Position numbers and translations under genes: made by a program
Assembly: GCA_037976565.1 (NCBI GenBank)
Contig: CP137670.1
Location: forward strand, 11,742,600 to 11,806,599
Reading direction: 5' to 3'
Origin: Mesocentrotus franciscanus
Lineage: Eukaryota; Echinodermata; Echinoidea; Camarodonta; Strongylocentrotidae
Length of the DNA stretch: 64,000 bases
Part shown: positions 26,501-34,135 of the stretch, in pieces
Position numbering within the stretch: position 1 is the stretch's first letter
Layout of the letters: each line of letters starts with the position of its first letter
The notes under the pieces: generated by a model
What the model was told of the DNA's origin: nothing
The model's input: the letters and a program-made list of their open reading frames with translations, nothing else
Database searches by the model: none

Positions 26501-29500
26501 GTACATGTATTTCAAACGACAAATTCATAATTTATGTCCAATTCTGACACTTTTTCAGTTTGGTGTAGCACCTGTTTTTATCTTGAGCAACATTCAAATT
26601 ACAAAAGTGATGTACAAAATCATTCAGTGAGACCTTATTATCGTTATGCTTTCCAAAGTTAACACTCAAAATTTCCAATACTCTTGTGGATTTGTCTTTT
26701 TTAAAATTTTATCTGAGATTAGCATTTAGAGATTCGCTGTATAAATTCATTTTTCTACGAAGCAACCGTATGTATCCTCGCTGCTTTACAAATTTCACCA
26801 TTCATTTCTTCTCTTTGGCTCAGATGGCTCACCGTTCTTTTTACGCCTGAATTTTTTCAATTCAATTTATTTTATTCAATTTATTTCCCTATATGCATTC
26901 AATTTGAATACATTACGAAACTGCTCTATTGTGAATGATGATTCAAATACCGGTAATGGTGACTCGATCCATGATTGGTAACAATACATTTTATGTCATC
27001 CTGCATCATGATAAACATGTACTTTCTTATTAGAAAATGTCCATTTCAGGTTCACTTTAAACACATTATCAGATGTGTGAAATGTTAGTCATTTCTACTC
27101 AACTTTCATAATTATTTGAATTTGGAAGGAAGAAAAATTAAATGAAGTGGATGGGGAGGGGGCTAATTTATTTACGATCAGGTAGAGCGTATATAGCGTA
27201 AATCGGCGTGGGGTCTAGGGGCATGCAAAGTCCCGGCGGTGCATGGTCCGGGGGCGGAGCCCCCGGAAGCTCAGGGCGTATGGACATCAGTAATTACGGT
27301 CAGATGAGCATATTTTTATATCTTATTTGTGACACTGGCAGGACACGAGCATTCAGGGGCCGCCTTTGGCCTTATAGGGCCCTTGGTGGGGTCCAGGCAA
27401 AGCCCCCGGAACTTCAGGGATTTTAGGCATTTAATTACGGTCAGATGAGCATATTTTGATACCTTTTTATTTTGTGACACTGGCAGGTCACTATTCTTTC
27501 TTTCTATTTTTCTTTAATATACTTTTTCAAAGGGGGGCCCCCCGAGCCCTGCCTTCCGCGGGCCCTGACATATAGGCCTCTAAATAAGCATATTTATTGC
27601 ATGACTGTAAATTTGGGAATTTGTCATTTTCCAACAAACGCATAAAAAGAATAGTTTACTAAAAAGTGAGGACAAATCCCGGAAAACTATGTAATTTTCA
27701 GCAAAATGTGTAAATCACTAGTATCGAATAAGAAATAAACCATGCTTAAATTATTTTTCGGGGCAACTGCAGTAAATTGCACCTGAAATTGCATCATGCG
27801 CATTATAAGTTCCAAACGCTTTCTTTCATAAAAATACACAAAAAAGTTCCGAAAGCTTAAAGGTATAGACCAGTTCTGGTCATGCGATTGCATTGTGAAA
27901 GAAACGTTGTGAAATCGATCGGAAAAGGTTGATCATCTAGCATATAAGTATTGGTGTGTACTGCAAGGTTCTGGTATCATCAAAATGATAATAAAATTTG
28001 GCCCAGTCTTGGTAAAGTTACAAGCACTGTACACAGAAAGATTTTTTGGGGTATTTATAAGGTGTGTTATTTTCTCAATACCAGAGGCAGTACATATAAA
28101 CGAAAATTTAAATCATACTCAGAATAATCAAAATACAACTCAGAATAATCAAAATACAATTCAAAAGTATAATTCTTAACATCAATTGCTAAACAAAACA
28201 ACTCTTTCATACATTTCGTTATTCGTTTAAAACAATAATAGTGATAGTAATAATGATAAAATACTTAGTCATTTCATGTTCATTTTGTGCTTCTTTAAAA
28301 AAAACCCACTTTATCTGTTGAATTAAACAAAAATAAATAAATGCTTGAACATGAAATATTATAATCTGTCAAAATATTGTTTAAAATTTTTTTGTTTAAA
28401 TAAAATAAAACTACACACAGTACTACCTCTGAAAAGAGAAAAAACTCCCCAAAAGAGAGATAAAGATTTAAAAACATCCAAAACAACCCCCAAAAAAAAA
28501 AAAAAAAAAAAAAATCAACAACAACGAAACAAAACAAAACAAAAACAAAAACAAAAACAAAAACAAAAACAAAAACAAAAAACAAAAAACAAATGAATAT
28601 AAACATAAATTAAAGAAATACAGCTGGGATAGAGGGCTGGGAAGTTGCTTGTCGGAAATTCATCATGTTGAGCCCACCTTGCGGATAGTCTAAAAACATG
28701 ATGCTCTTTTTAATTTTGCCCTTACTTCTCAACAAAAAATCAAAATCTATTTCTTCAATTTCGCTATACACCCATTCTGGAACTGGCATCAATGATGATA
28801 AATATATAATTTTTGAATAGCCATATACTTTCATTTATTGAATTTTCCCCATTAATGTTAAATCACGCTGCTTCAACCACGTAAAAAGTTTTTTAATCTT
28901 GCTCAATATTTCTTTATAATTCATTTGTTCTTTGATATCTTCGTGTATTGAAAAATAAATTCCTATTTTAAGAATGTCAACTTGCTTCCTAAACGGAAAT
29001 GTATGAGTGGATAATGATTTTGGACCTAAGGGCAAAATGAATGTCTTGTCCTTGTTTAACTTTCAGCCTGATATTTTATAAAAACATTCAAAAATATGTT
29101 TAATTTCCTTAAATGAATTCAAATCTTTAATGAAAAGCGTTATATCGTCTGCGTACAGAACTTGCTTTATATCTGTATTTCTAAAACTGATTCCTTTTAT
29201 CTGATGATTATTTCTTATCATATGAGCTAAAATTTCAATACACATAACAAATACATATGGAGAGAGGATCTCCTGCCTTATTCCTCTTTCAACCTTGAAA
29301 TAACCTGTTGATGTGTATCCATTTATAACACAACTTTCTGCTTTAGTATAACAAATATTAACCTATTTACAAAACCTCGGTCCAAAATTAAATGATTGTA
29401 AAACCTTATATAAAAATAAATGTGAATCAGAATCAAATGCTTTTTCAAAATCAATGGCTACCAAAAAACGTGTTCTCTGTAAAAGAAGTATGACAAATCA

Positions 29501-32500
29501 TGTCGTCTATTATTCGTATTGCTTCTCCAATGTTCCCATCCTTAACATATCCCAACTGATCAAAACCAACAATTTCAGGTAAAACTTCTTGTATTCTCTT
29601 TGAAAGTATCTTAGATAGGATTTTATAATCTACGTTTAGCAACGAAATCGGTCTGTAATTCTTAATAAGCTCCGGATCTTTGCCATCTTTATGTATCAAA
29701 ATTTCTGATAAAATTCTACACTTAAACTATCATTTCCTGGAGATTTCATATCTTTTAGTATTTCTATGCATTCCCTTTCTACGATCGTTTTCTCACATGA
29801 ATCTCGTGATATATTATTCAATTTTGGCAGGTTATTAGGAAAGAAGTCCAAAGTGTCATCTTGTATAGAATTTATTTTGCTATATATAGCTGCCTATAAA
29901 ATAATTTTATTCTTTCAATAATTTCTTTTTCTTTAGAAGTGGTATTTCCATTTATATTTAATTTCTTTATTATACTCTTTTTTCTATTTGATTCCATTAA
30001 CTGTTTGAAGAATGCTGTATTCTTTTCTCCACATTCATACCATGAGGATCTTGACCGTACTTTCAACCCTTCATTGATGTAATCGTGGAGTAAACTTAGT
30101 TGTTGTTTCTTAGTTTTCAAATTTTCGAAAGATGTAAATTGGACTATAATTTTTTATACGCGATCGCGATATCTATCCAGTCCAGATGGATATGATAATT
30201 TACCAAATATATCAATTAGTAGGCGGTTTCCCGGCAAAATTTGTATCATCAAAACATAGTCAAAACATATTAGTTCACATGATTGGTAATTAGAGCTTCC
30301 ATTTCATTTTTTGAGAGGGGGACATTTCCAAAACTGGTCTATACCTTTAAATGCATACTATTTTCACAAGATGTAATAAAACAATATGAATAATTTAATG
30401 ATACAATTACATGTACATGCAAATGCATGATCATTTTTGCGTTTCTTTCTGCCTGCAAAATAGTTTTCTTCTGCATTTTGTTTTGTTGCTGTTATGAGTA
30501 TCTATTCATATTATTATCAAACAGGAATAAATAAATAAATACATTTGTACAATGATAGTTGTACAATTATGATAGAAGAAGCAATAAAAATCGCAGCTGA
30601 TCTTTCCTTATTTTCCCCCTTTTCTTTTCTCCTTCCTCTATACTTTCTTTCCCTTTCTCTCCTCTTTCCCTTTCCTTTCCTTCTCTCTCTCTCTCTTTGA
30701 CCGAGGGGAGGAGGCAAGTGCCTTTCGCCCCCGATCCACACCTTGTTGGCGGGGAAAATCGCAACTGATCTCCCCCACCTTTCTTCTTCCTCTTTGTTTC
30801 CTTTCCCTTTCTTTCCTCTTCCCTTTCCCTTCCCTTCCTTCTCTCTCTTTTAAGTTTGCTGGGGGCAACGGTCTTTCGGTCCCCGATCCACACGTTGTTG
30901 GCCGAATTAATCGCAACAGATCTTTTCTTTTCTTCTTCTCTTTTTGTTCCCTTTAGCTCTCCTCTTTCCCTTTTCCTTTTCCCCTTTTTGCGGAGGGGGT
31001 AGGCAATTAATGGCCTTTTGCCCCCCCCCGATCCACAATTTGTTGGCGGGAAACTGATTGCAACTGATATCCCCCTTCTTTTCTTTTCTTCTTCCTCTTT
31101 ATTTCCTTCCCTTTATCTCCTCTATTTCCTTTTTCTTTCCCTTTCCTTCCTTCTCTCTCTTTTTTTTTTGCTGGGGAGACAACAGCTGGGAAGGCAAGGC
31201 CCTTTCGGCCTCCCGGCCCACCCCGATCTCCTTCTTTCCCCCTTTTCTTTTCTGCTTCCTCTTCTTTCTTTCCCTTTCTCTCCTCTTTCCCTTTCCCTTC
31301 TTTTCCTACTCTCTCTCTCTCTCTCTCTTTTTTTTTTTTTTTGGCGGAGGGTGGCCTGGGTGGGGGGGCAGGCCCCTGGCCCCGGCCCCGGATCCGCGCC
31401 TGATGGCAAGATATACATACGTGAGTACAATAATAGTTAAAGGTAACAATAATGAAAGACAGCTAGTACCTATCATTCATTGAATACAAAAAGTATACAA
31501 GCAATTTAACACCAGAAAATAATTGACAATAATGTCTTAATTCTTACATCCCCTGGGAGAGTAATTAATCTGCCCCAATTTATTACTTAAACTTATATAG
31601 TAAAATAAGTACTAACAAAACATTTGAAGATTTGAAGATTAAAAGGTGTGCATGATCAATTTCTTTATGTAATTCACCCTTAATTTTTTTAAGACAAAAG
31701 ATCAAAAGTATCCTCCTGGTATTTCACAGTTGAATTCTGAAATGATTCTCGACTGCATGCAGTTGAAATTAATGCCCCACGCAAGATCTGAAATATATTG
31801 CTCATAATTTATATGTTCATACTAAACAAATTTTTCAATTTTTTTTTATATCTTCACCTGCCCATAAGAATCCTCCAACAATGCTTTTATAAACGAGTGT
31901 AATGTTGGGTAAAAATATAACTTTTTGACCCCTTTTCTGTCAGATTTTCTATAATAGTGAAATGCGAAAACTGCATCACAATATTTCTGGAATGCTTGTG
32001 CCAACACTGAATACAATAGCACTGTAATCTTTTCATATACCGTGTACATAACTATCTGAAATTGAATGTTTCTCACTATCCATGCACATGTACACAGAAG
32101 ACAGGGTTATATGTCTCTAATGTATGTACACGTTTCTAAATTTATTGCCTGACAAACTGGTGCTGCCGGTATAAAAATCAAGGGTGACAGAGATTGGAAA
32201 TTGTAAGAAGTTACAAATGTAGGCCTAAACGCCAATTATTTCCGTTTCAGCAACTCGTTTCCCGGCTTGTTTCTTGCACGAAAATCTCATTTATCCAATT
32301 CGAAAGCATGCACACAATACATATCGTACATGATATACACTGTGTGTACGATTAGGGATCCCACGTGCAAAAACGTAAACATCGCGAGCGAACTGTTTGA
32401 TTGACGGTGAATTCATGAATATTTATGAATCACTTGTGTGTGAACTTTTGACCCCTGACGTCAGCGTTGAGCAATTGCACTGGACCCTTTTCCGGACCGG

Positions 32501-32653
32501 TTCTCGGGGATCGCGCAATCACTCGGGATCACGCCACCACTCGGCTTAACGCGTATAGTCGGCGAATAAAAAATTCAATAAAAAGGGTCCAGAACTAGAC
32601 TACTGCTGATCGTCCAGAATCTCAGATTCACTCGATGCATTCAGCCCATCCAT
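11553..32653 (-). CDS. IDO: indoleamine 2,3-dioxygenase, 13 coding exons, exon 1 split by a transposon
   Basis: Heme enzyme that opens the indole ring of tryptophan to N-formylkynurenine (kynurenine pathway). Exons on the minus strand: 32653-32603 plus 25832-25734 (exon 1), 23231-23136, 22063-21944, 21298-21165, 19912-19792, 19426-19330, 17394-17343, 16500-16425, 15684-15603, 14867-14775, 13970-13874, 12917-12841, 11767-11553. All have AG/GT borders and matching phases. With one target duplication removed they sum to 1401 bp (466 residues; human IDO1 has 403). Family landmarks in order: TELPDYF, TCISYGYVW, LAVPY, VFFNVFRPYIAG (the distal-pocket Phe and Arg), GLIYEGV, LSAAQSS, DYMPKPHRD (the proximal heme His), FRDSHLLIVTR and GTGGTDLMSFLKGLR. 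The last exon adds a hydrophobic tail. Exon 1 carries a 6.77-kb insertion giving an immediate TAG, so this haplotype should be null unless the element is spliced out or another start is used. IDO1 and IDO2 cannot be separated. Confidence 0.95.
11795..11975. repeat. dispersed repeat, AAGACCACC family
   Basis: One of several copies of a repeat whose units read CAGTGAAACCTGTCTATAAA or its diverged forms, followed by AGGGAGACA-like, GTGGTCTTT and TACAGGT segments. Other copies lie at 15300-15575, 17023-17192 and 55995-56230. The units are internally repeated. I cannot assign a transposon class. Confidence 0.6.
12005..12246. repeat. palindromic minisatellite
   Basis: Tandem array of roughly 24-bp units built from GGTTACCATGGTTCTCGGTACC. 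Each unit contains the self-complementary core ACCATGGT, so both strands read alike. It lies in the last intron of IDO. Confidence 0.8.
12594..12824. mobile_element. hairpin MITE in IDO intron 12
   Basis: Two long inverted arms (GTAATTAAGATAGCGCCCATG at 12594 and its complement ending at 12723) flank a spacer. Next to them is a segment ending GTAACCGTGAAAGGGTGTA (12805-12822), the terminal motif shared with elements at 42451-42590 and 43623-43720. The element end is 18 bp inside the intron from the exon 12 donor (12840). Confidence 0.65.
13161..13345 (-). mobile_element. MITE (TTAAAGCCCC family)
   Basis: About 190-bp element with TTAAAGCMCC ends, in inverted orientation relative to copies at 38989-39190, 48687-48905 and 50982-51177. 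Another inverted copy lies at 55280-55475. The shared interior reads TGAGATAACCACCTGTCAGTG and CAACGGGCACCGCTTAGGCA, or the complement. It lies in IDO intron 11. Confidence 0.75.
13620..13666. repeat. short interstitial CCCTAA-like tract
   Basis: A degenerate run of CCTAAACC and CCTAACC hexamers about 45 bp long inside IDO intron 11. It is too short and imperfect to be a telomere. Confidence 0.6.
13678..13859. mobile_element. MITE (GGGCCC...TTTCACAAAAC family)
   Basis: Palindromic element with ends like AAATGAAGCCCAGAG and GTTTTGTGAAATGGGGCCCAGG. The interior has GCAAATGACCAAAATCAGTG and CTAGCTTATAACAA. Further copies lie at 17842-17993, 41391-41541, 41615-41762 and 49435-49586. It is in IDO intron 11, close to the exon 11 acceptor side. 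Confidence 0.7.
14303..14540. mobile_element. MITE (GGGGTGTTTCACAAAGAC family), right end lost
   Basis: The left arm GGGGAGTGTTTCACAAAGAC and the GATCGACTTTAAGTTGGACTT segment match complete copies at 20507-20785, 21630-21898 and 22712-23002. The right terminal arm is missing after GTGAGAGCAACCAGTGGCAG. It lies in IDO intron 10. Confidence 0.7.
15300..15575. repeat. dispersed repeat, AAGACCACC family
   Basis: Internally duplicated units (ATAAAGACCACC at 15311 and again at 15402; GTGGTCTTT; GTACAGGT). It lies in IDO intron 9 and is the same family as 11795-11975, 17023-17192 and 55995-56230. Confidence 0.6.
15822..16050. mobile_element. palindromic MITE (CCCATGGTTTAA family)
   Basis: Complete copy: GGCCCAAATTCACAAAGGA at the left, CCTTTGTGAATTCGGGCC at the right, with arms containing ACCCATGGTTTA and GCGCAAAATAAGCG. 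It lies in IDO intron 8. This copy defines the outer element that is disrupted at 3685-5428. Confidence 0.8.
16588..16960. mobile_element. TIR element, about 370 bp
   Basis: Ends AGACCCCATCGGTTCTCACT and the inverted AGTGAGAACGGGGTCT, with further paired segments (CATTCCTAGACCGATCCA near the left end, TGGATTGGTCTATATAGGAATG near the right). Internal mirrored TGTGTACACACT segments are also present. No coding capacity. It lies in IDO intron 7. Confidence 0.75.
17023..17192. repeat. dispersed repeat, AAGACCACC family
   Basis: Diverged copy (CAGTCAAACCTGTCTATAGC, TTTCAATGAGAAACTATTTT, GTGGTCACTAAAGCAGG) in IDO intron 7, ending about 150 bp before exon 7. Confidence 0.55.
17535..17717. mobile_element. 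small palindromic MITE
   Basis: Arms AATGCCAAGTTTCCATATGA and TCATATGGACACTTGGCATT continue inward through ATATGTTTTTGAATAATTT and its complement. The AT-rich loop has no coding capacity. It is in IDO intron 6. Confidence 0.75.
17842..18147. mobile_element. two abutting MITEs
   Basis: At 17842-17993 a GGGCCCTGTTTCATAAAC...GTTTTATGAAACAGGGCCC palindromic element, followed directly by 17991-18147, a GGGCCCCGTCTTATAAAG...CAAGACGACCAGGCCC element related to 11325-11490. The shared GGGCCC at the junction suggests one inserted at the end of the other. They lie in IDO intron 6. Confidence 0.75.
18836..19193. mobile_element. TIR element with CAGAGATGCCAAG-like ends
   Basis: Left end CAGAGATGCCAAGTTC, right end CACTTGGTAGCTCTG. 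The motif ATGCGTGAC recurs several times inside (18863, 19101, 19127, 19151 and 19171 approximately). A second element with closely similar ends is at 60771-61143. The CAGRG start is typical of hAT elements, but a clear 8-bp target duplication is not visible. Confidence 0.55.
20022..20360 (+). mobile_element. SINE with a duplicated 3' half
   Basis: A tRNA-like head (GGTCGAGTGGATTAGTCACC...GGTTCGGGGC) leads into a body ending near 20240. The final 120 or so bases (GTACCTGGTAGGAATTAATA through GACAGACATG) are then repeated once with few differences, a recent tandem duplication inside IDO intron 4. Confidence 0.65.
20507..20785. mobile_element. MITE (GGGGTGTTTCACAAAGAC family)
   Basis: Complete palindromic copy: GGGGGGTGTTTCACAAAGAC at the left and its complement ending CACCCCCC at the right. 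The arms continue through GATCGACTTTAAGTTGGACT and CAGGCCGTTCATGC. It lies in IDO intron 4. Confidence 0.8.
21425..21546. repeat. dispersed repeat shared with 44080-44165
   Basis: The stretch ATATCGACGGTTGTTCCGCT...GACCGCCTCTATA occurs in inverted orientation at about 44088-44148. It has no coding capacity and the type is unknown. It is in IDO intron 3. Confidence 0.5.
21630..21898. mobile_element. MITE (GGGGTGTTTCACAAAGAC family)
   Basis: Complete copy with both terminal arms, in IDO intron 3. Its right end lies 46 bp from the exon 3 donor side (21944). Confidence 0.8.
22168..22410. repeat. long near-perfect palindrome
   Basis: About 120-bp arms pair almost completely around the centre TCACCTGACGAAG/CTTCGTCAGGTGA with a short AT spacer (near 22295). 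The right arm is followed by a second partial inversion reaching about 22470. Overlapping open frames on both strands (22146-22682, 22165-22422) are products of this symmetry. It is in IDO intron 2. Confidence 0.8.
22712..23002. mobile_element. MITE (GGGGTGTTTCACAAAGAC family)
   Basis: Complete copy in IDO intron 2. The left arm has lost a short GACTAAG-like part (TTTCACAACTAAGATC), and the right arm is intact to GTGAAACACCCCCC. Confidence 0.78.
23640..25469. other. IDO intron 1 DNA without recognisable genes
   Basis: AT-rich sequence. At 23645-23705 a short inverted repeat (CTGGCACAATACTG and AGTATTGTGGTTTTGTGCCAG) is visible. The frame 24561-24797 encodes a hydrophobic low-complexity peptide without support. 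An ATG-containing AG/GT segment near 24333-24355 (MSQIDIQ) cannot join exon 2 in phase. Confidence 0.45.
25470..25680 (+). mobile_element. SINE with a 7SL/Alu-like head, copy 2
   Basis: Begins TAGGCGTTGTGGCGTGCGCC then TGTAATCCAGCTAACAGTGG. It continues with CAGCCGAGGACGCAGGTTCG and a body shared with the 6295-6494 copy in opposite orientation (AATAATCATATCTGATTGAT, CAATACACACACT). The order G-rich stem, TGTAATCCAGCTA, GCCGAGG and GTTCGA matches that of the 7SL Alu domain and Alu SINEs. It ends about 55 bp from the IDO exon 1 donor. Confidence 0.6.
25734..25832 (-). CDS. IDO: IDO exon 1, 3' part
   Basis: Encodes DQQQHDQQKFTSVADLEDYH followed by GFVEQKTD, up to a GT donor (GAC|gtaaga) in phase 0. 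This joins exactly to TELPDYF of exon 2. The segment LEDYH...GF...LPDY parallels the IDO1 N-terminus. No in-frame ATG exists in this part, so it needs the start codon on the far side of the insertion. Confidence 0.88.
25824..25832. repeat. 9-bp target-site duplication, left
   Basis: CTGCTGATC, directly repeated at 32603-32611 on the other side of the TIR element. Confidence 0.9.
27209..27492. repeat. GC-rich tandem pair inside the transposon
   Basis: Two related units (27209-27345 and 27378-27492) share CCCCCGGAA, TTCAGGG, AATTACGGTCAGATGAGCAT and TTTGTGACACTGGCAGG. Both units carry GGTCCGGGGGCGGAGCCCCC-like or reduced hairpins. Confidence 0.7.
28488..28594. repeat. A-rich tract with (CAAAAA)n
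   Basis: Poly(A) followed by about eight ACAAAA/ACAAAAA units immediately beyond the LINE 3' end. Seen from the LINE it would be a T-rich, G-interrupted tail, so it may mark the integration border. Open frames over it on both strands are low complexity. Confidence 0.6.
28610..30125 (-). mobile_element. decayed Tx1/L1-like LINE ORF2 fragments
   Basis: Fragments in order on the minus strand: a pre-RT region with SSWYECGEKNTAFF (30120-29872), RT with KNYRPISLLNVDYKILSK and VGFDQLGYVKDGN (29699-29451), the catalytic YADD box in VLYADDITLFIKD (29245-29063), then the RT tail with an SKGKIKKSIMFLDYPQGGLN motif (28834-28610). The pieces are in different frames with stops between, so it is dead. The YRPISLLN and YADD forms fit the L1/Tx1 group. 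The 5' part of ORF2 and any ORF1 are missing. Confidence 0.85.
30600..31420. repeat. CT-rich tandem repeat inside the transposon
   Basis: About five imperfect units of roughly 150-170 bp. Each has a TTCTTTTCTCCTTCC-type pyrimidine tract, CTCTCTCTTT, a GC patch and the phrase CCGATCCACA(C/A)NTTGTTGGC, then ATCGCAACTGATCT. Open frames of 74-141 codons on both strands (Lys/Arg/Glu-rich or Phe/Leu/Ser-rich) are translation of this tract and not genes. Confidence 0.75.
32603..32611. repeat. 9-bp target-site duplication, right
   Basis: CTGCTGATC, the second copy of the duplication at 25824-25832. It belongs to IDO exon 1. Confidence 0.9.
32603..32653 (-). CDS. IDO: IDO exon 1, 5' part with start codon
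   Basis: The ATG at 32653 opens MDGLNASSESEILDDQQ, and the next codon is TAG, the first three bases of the inserted element. The last nine bases (GATCAGCAG on this strand, 32611-32603) are the target duplication found again at 25832-25824, from where the frame resumes as QHDQQKFTSVADLEDYHASH. The start is chosen because it is the only ATG in frame with the resumed exon and fits IDO length. A palindromic TGCGCATGCGCA-like site (NRF-1 type) lies just upstream at about 32676-32689. Confidence 0.85.
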
Positions 32654-32840
32654 GTTGTTTATGCTGGGGCAATCGCGCATGCGCAATGCGTACGTACGCG
32701 GGGATTTCCCGAAATTTGGTCGGTTCATGCAGCGAGCATTGTTCATTGTTTAATATCGTGATGATGGATGCTAAGGCATAGCACTGATCAAGGCAGGCGG
32801 AGGGTTGGGGGAGAGGGGGGATATGTTTGTCGAACCTCCC
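32654..32840 (-). promoter_or_regulatory. IDO 5' flank / probable promoter
   Basis: The 187 bp upstream of the IDO ATG include a GCGCATGCGCAATGCG palindrome of NRF-1 type (about 32676-32690), the GC-richest patch nearby, and no TATA box at a standard distance that I can see. The assignment rests on position only; the transcription start is unknown. Confidence 0.4.
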
Positions 32841-33270
32841 TGTTTTTTTTCTTCTTTCTTTGTCAGAGATTTGGGGGAATTCGGGAAACCCTTTACAAAA
32901 TCATGCTGAGAAGCGGACACCTAGCGCATGTATAGGCCTATATACATCTAGGTCCGATTGGAAGTAGCTATATAGTATATTAAATGAATACACAGGCCGG
33001 GTGCCCATCATCGGGCACTTTCCCTTCCCCGAACGCAGCGAATTTGAGACGTTGTTTTTGTTTCTTCTTTCTTTGTCAGAGATTTGGGGGAATTCGGGAA
33101 ACCCTTTTACAAAATCATACTGAGAAGCGACACCTAGGGCATGTATAGGCCTATATACATCTAGGTCCGATTGGAAGTAGCTATATAGTATATTAAATGA
33201 ATACACAGGCCGGGTGCCCATCATCGGGCACTTTCCCTTCCCCGAACGCAGCGAATTTGAGACGTTGTTT
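32841..33270. repeat. 213-bp tandem duplication upstream of IDO
   Basis: Two nearly identical copies (about 32841-33053 and 33054-33270) share GTCAGAGATTTGGGGGAATT, TATAGGCCTATATACATC, AGGCCGGGTGCCCATCATCG and GCGAATTTGAGACGTTG. They differ at only a few bases, so the duplication is recent. The minus-strand frame 32901-33224 is the same duplicated sequence translated. Confidence 0.85.
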
Positions 33271-33630
33271 AATTCCCTTATAACGAGATTTAGATGGTTG
33301 TGAACACTTTTGTCCCCCTATACCCCCCCTTATAATTGCCTATTTCTTTTTAATTTGCCAAAAATAATGTCGCAAATTTGCCAAAAATAAAGTCAATGTA
33401 TTCAATCACAAAGCTATATATGTATGAGCCGATTCAAAAACCTCTCTTTATCTTTCTCCCTGTCTCTCTCAAAACCAGTTCCTCTGTGCATCTACCCTCT
33501 TCTTTCTCCAGCTCCTCTCTCTACTTCCCCTTCCCCTTCTATGTGTACAGTTATGTAAGCTGTATGTGTGTACTGAGCAGAAAAAACTTTCAAAATGGCG
33601 GCCCGCCGTTCACTTTGGAGTTCTTACATA

Positions 33631-33720
33631 ATGGATGATACATTTGATGACAAAATGGAAAGTGATTTCAGTGATTGTTCAGATATTTCAGAAAGTGAAG
33701 AGGAAGACTTTTTGATATAG
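33631..33720 (+). other. short acidic open frame, possible transposase N-terminus relic
   Basis: Encodes a 29-residue peptide, MDDTFDDKMESDFSDCSD then ISESEEEDFLI and stop. The following bases in another frame continue as DFDNESERSGDESDV. Acidic Asp/Ser-rich starts of this form are seen in piggyBac-type transposases and other proteins. No catalytic domain follows, because CT-rich simple sequence begins at 33780. Low certainty. Confidence 0.25.
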
Positions 33721-33779
33721 GGAGTGATTTTGATAATGAAAGTGAAAGATCTGGTGATGAAAGTGATGTTGTAGTCTCG

Positions 33780-34045
33780 CTGTAGTCCCACTCTCTCTCT
33801 TTCTCCCCTCTCCTTCTCTCTCTCTATCTTCCTCATTGTCTCTCTTTCCCCCTCTCTCAAAACCAGTTCCTCTGCACATCTGCCCTCTTCTTTCTCTAGC
33901 TCCTTGCTCTACTTCCCTCTTCCTCAATCTCTCTCCTCCTCCATATCTCCCCTCTCCTTCTCTCTCTTTCCTTCTTTCTTCTTCTTCTCTCTCTCTCTCT
34001 CTCTCCCCTTCTCTCTCTCCTTCTCTCTCTCACTTGCCACTTTAT
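33780..34045. repeat. CT-rich simple sequence
   Basis: Pyrimidine tract of CTCTCT and CTTCTT runs, with a segment (CTCTCAAAACCAGTTCCTCT) repeated from 33466. Open frames over it on both strands are low complexity and not genes. Confidence 0.75.
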
Positions 34046-34135
34046 TTCTCCACATAAGTCTACATGAAACGTAATGAAACATACATGTACTTCTGCAAAC
34101 TCTTTCAATTTGCTTAGAGGCATAACATTTTAGTT

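Larger units (their letters stand above)
27858..30352. mobile_element. MITE split by a LINE (nested in the transposon)
   Basis: Left end TTAAAGGTATAGACCAGTTC, right end AACTGGTCTATACCTTTAAA, matching the uninterrupted inverted copy at 54712-55117 and the left half at 34136-34322. The left part runs to ACACAGAAAGAT (about 28050) and the right part resumes at about 30150 (TATACGCGATCGCGATATCT). The roughly 2.1 kb between them is foreign and contains the LINE. Confidence 0.8.
25833..32602. mobile_element. 6.77-kb TIR transposon inside IDO exon 1 (MULE-like)
   Basis: Both ends are 146-bp inverted repeats (25833-25978 and 32457-32602) starting TAGTCTAGTTCTGGACCC. Base by base I find no difference between them. 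They are flanked by a perfect 9-bp duplication. A 9-bp duplication with long TIRs fits Mutator-like (MULE) elements; Merlin and other 8-9 bp families are alternatives. I see no transposase, so the copy is non-autonomous. Contents in order: AT-rich DNA, a GC-rich double repeat (27209-27492), a MITE (27858-30352) split by a LINE, CT-rich tandem units (30600-31400), and AT-rich DNA. The insertion is recent by its identical ends, although the cargo is older. Confidence 0.9.

Noticed and set aside
30517..31483. Several 74-141 codon frames on both strands
   Set aside because: CT-rich tandem repeat translated into Lys/Arg/Glu or Phe/Leu/Ser runs; no protein features.
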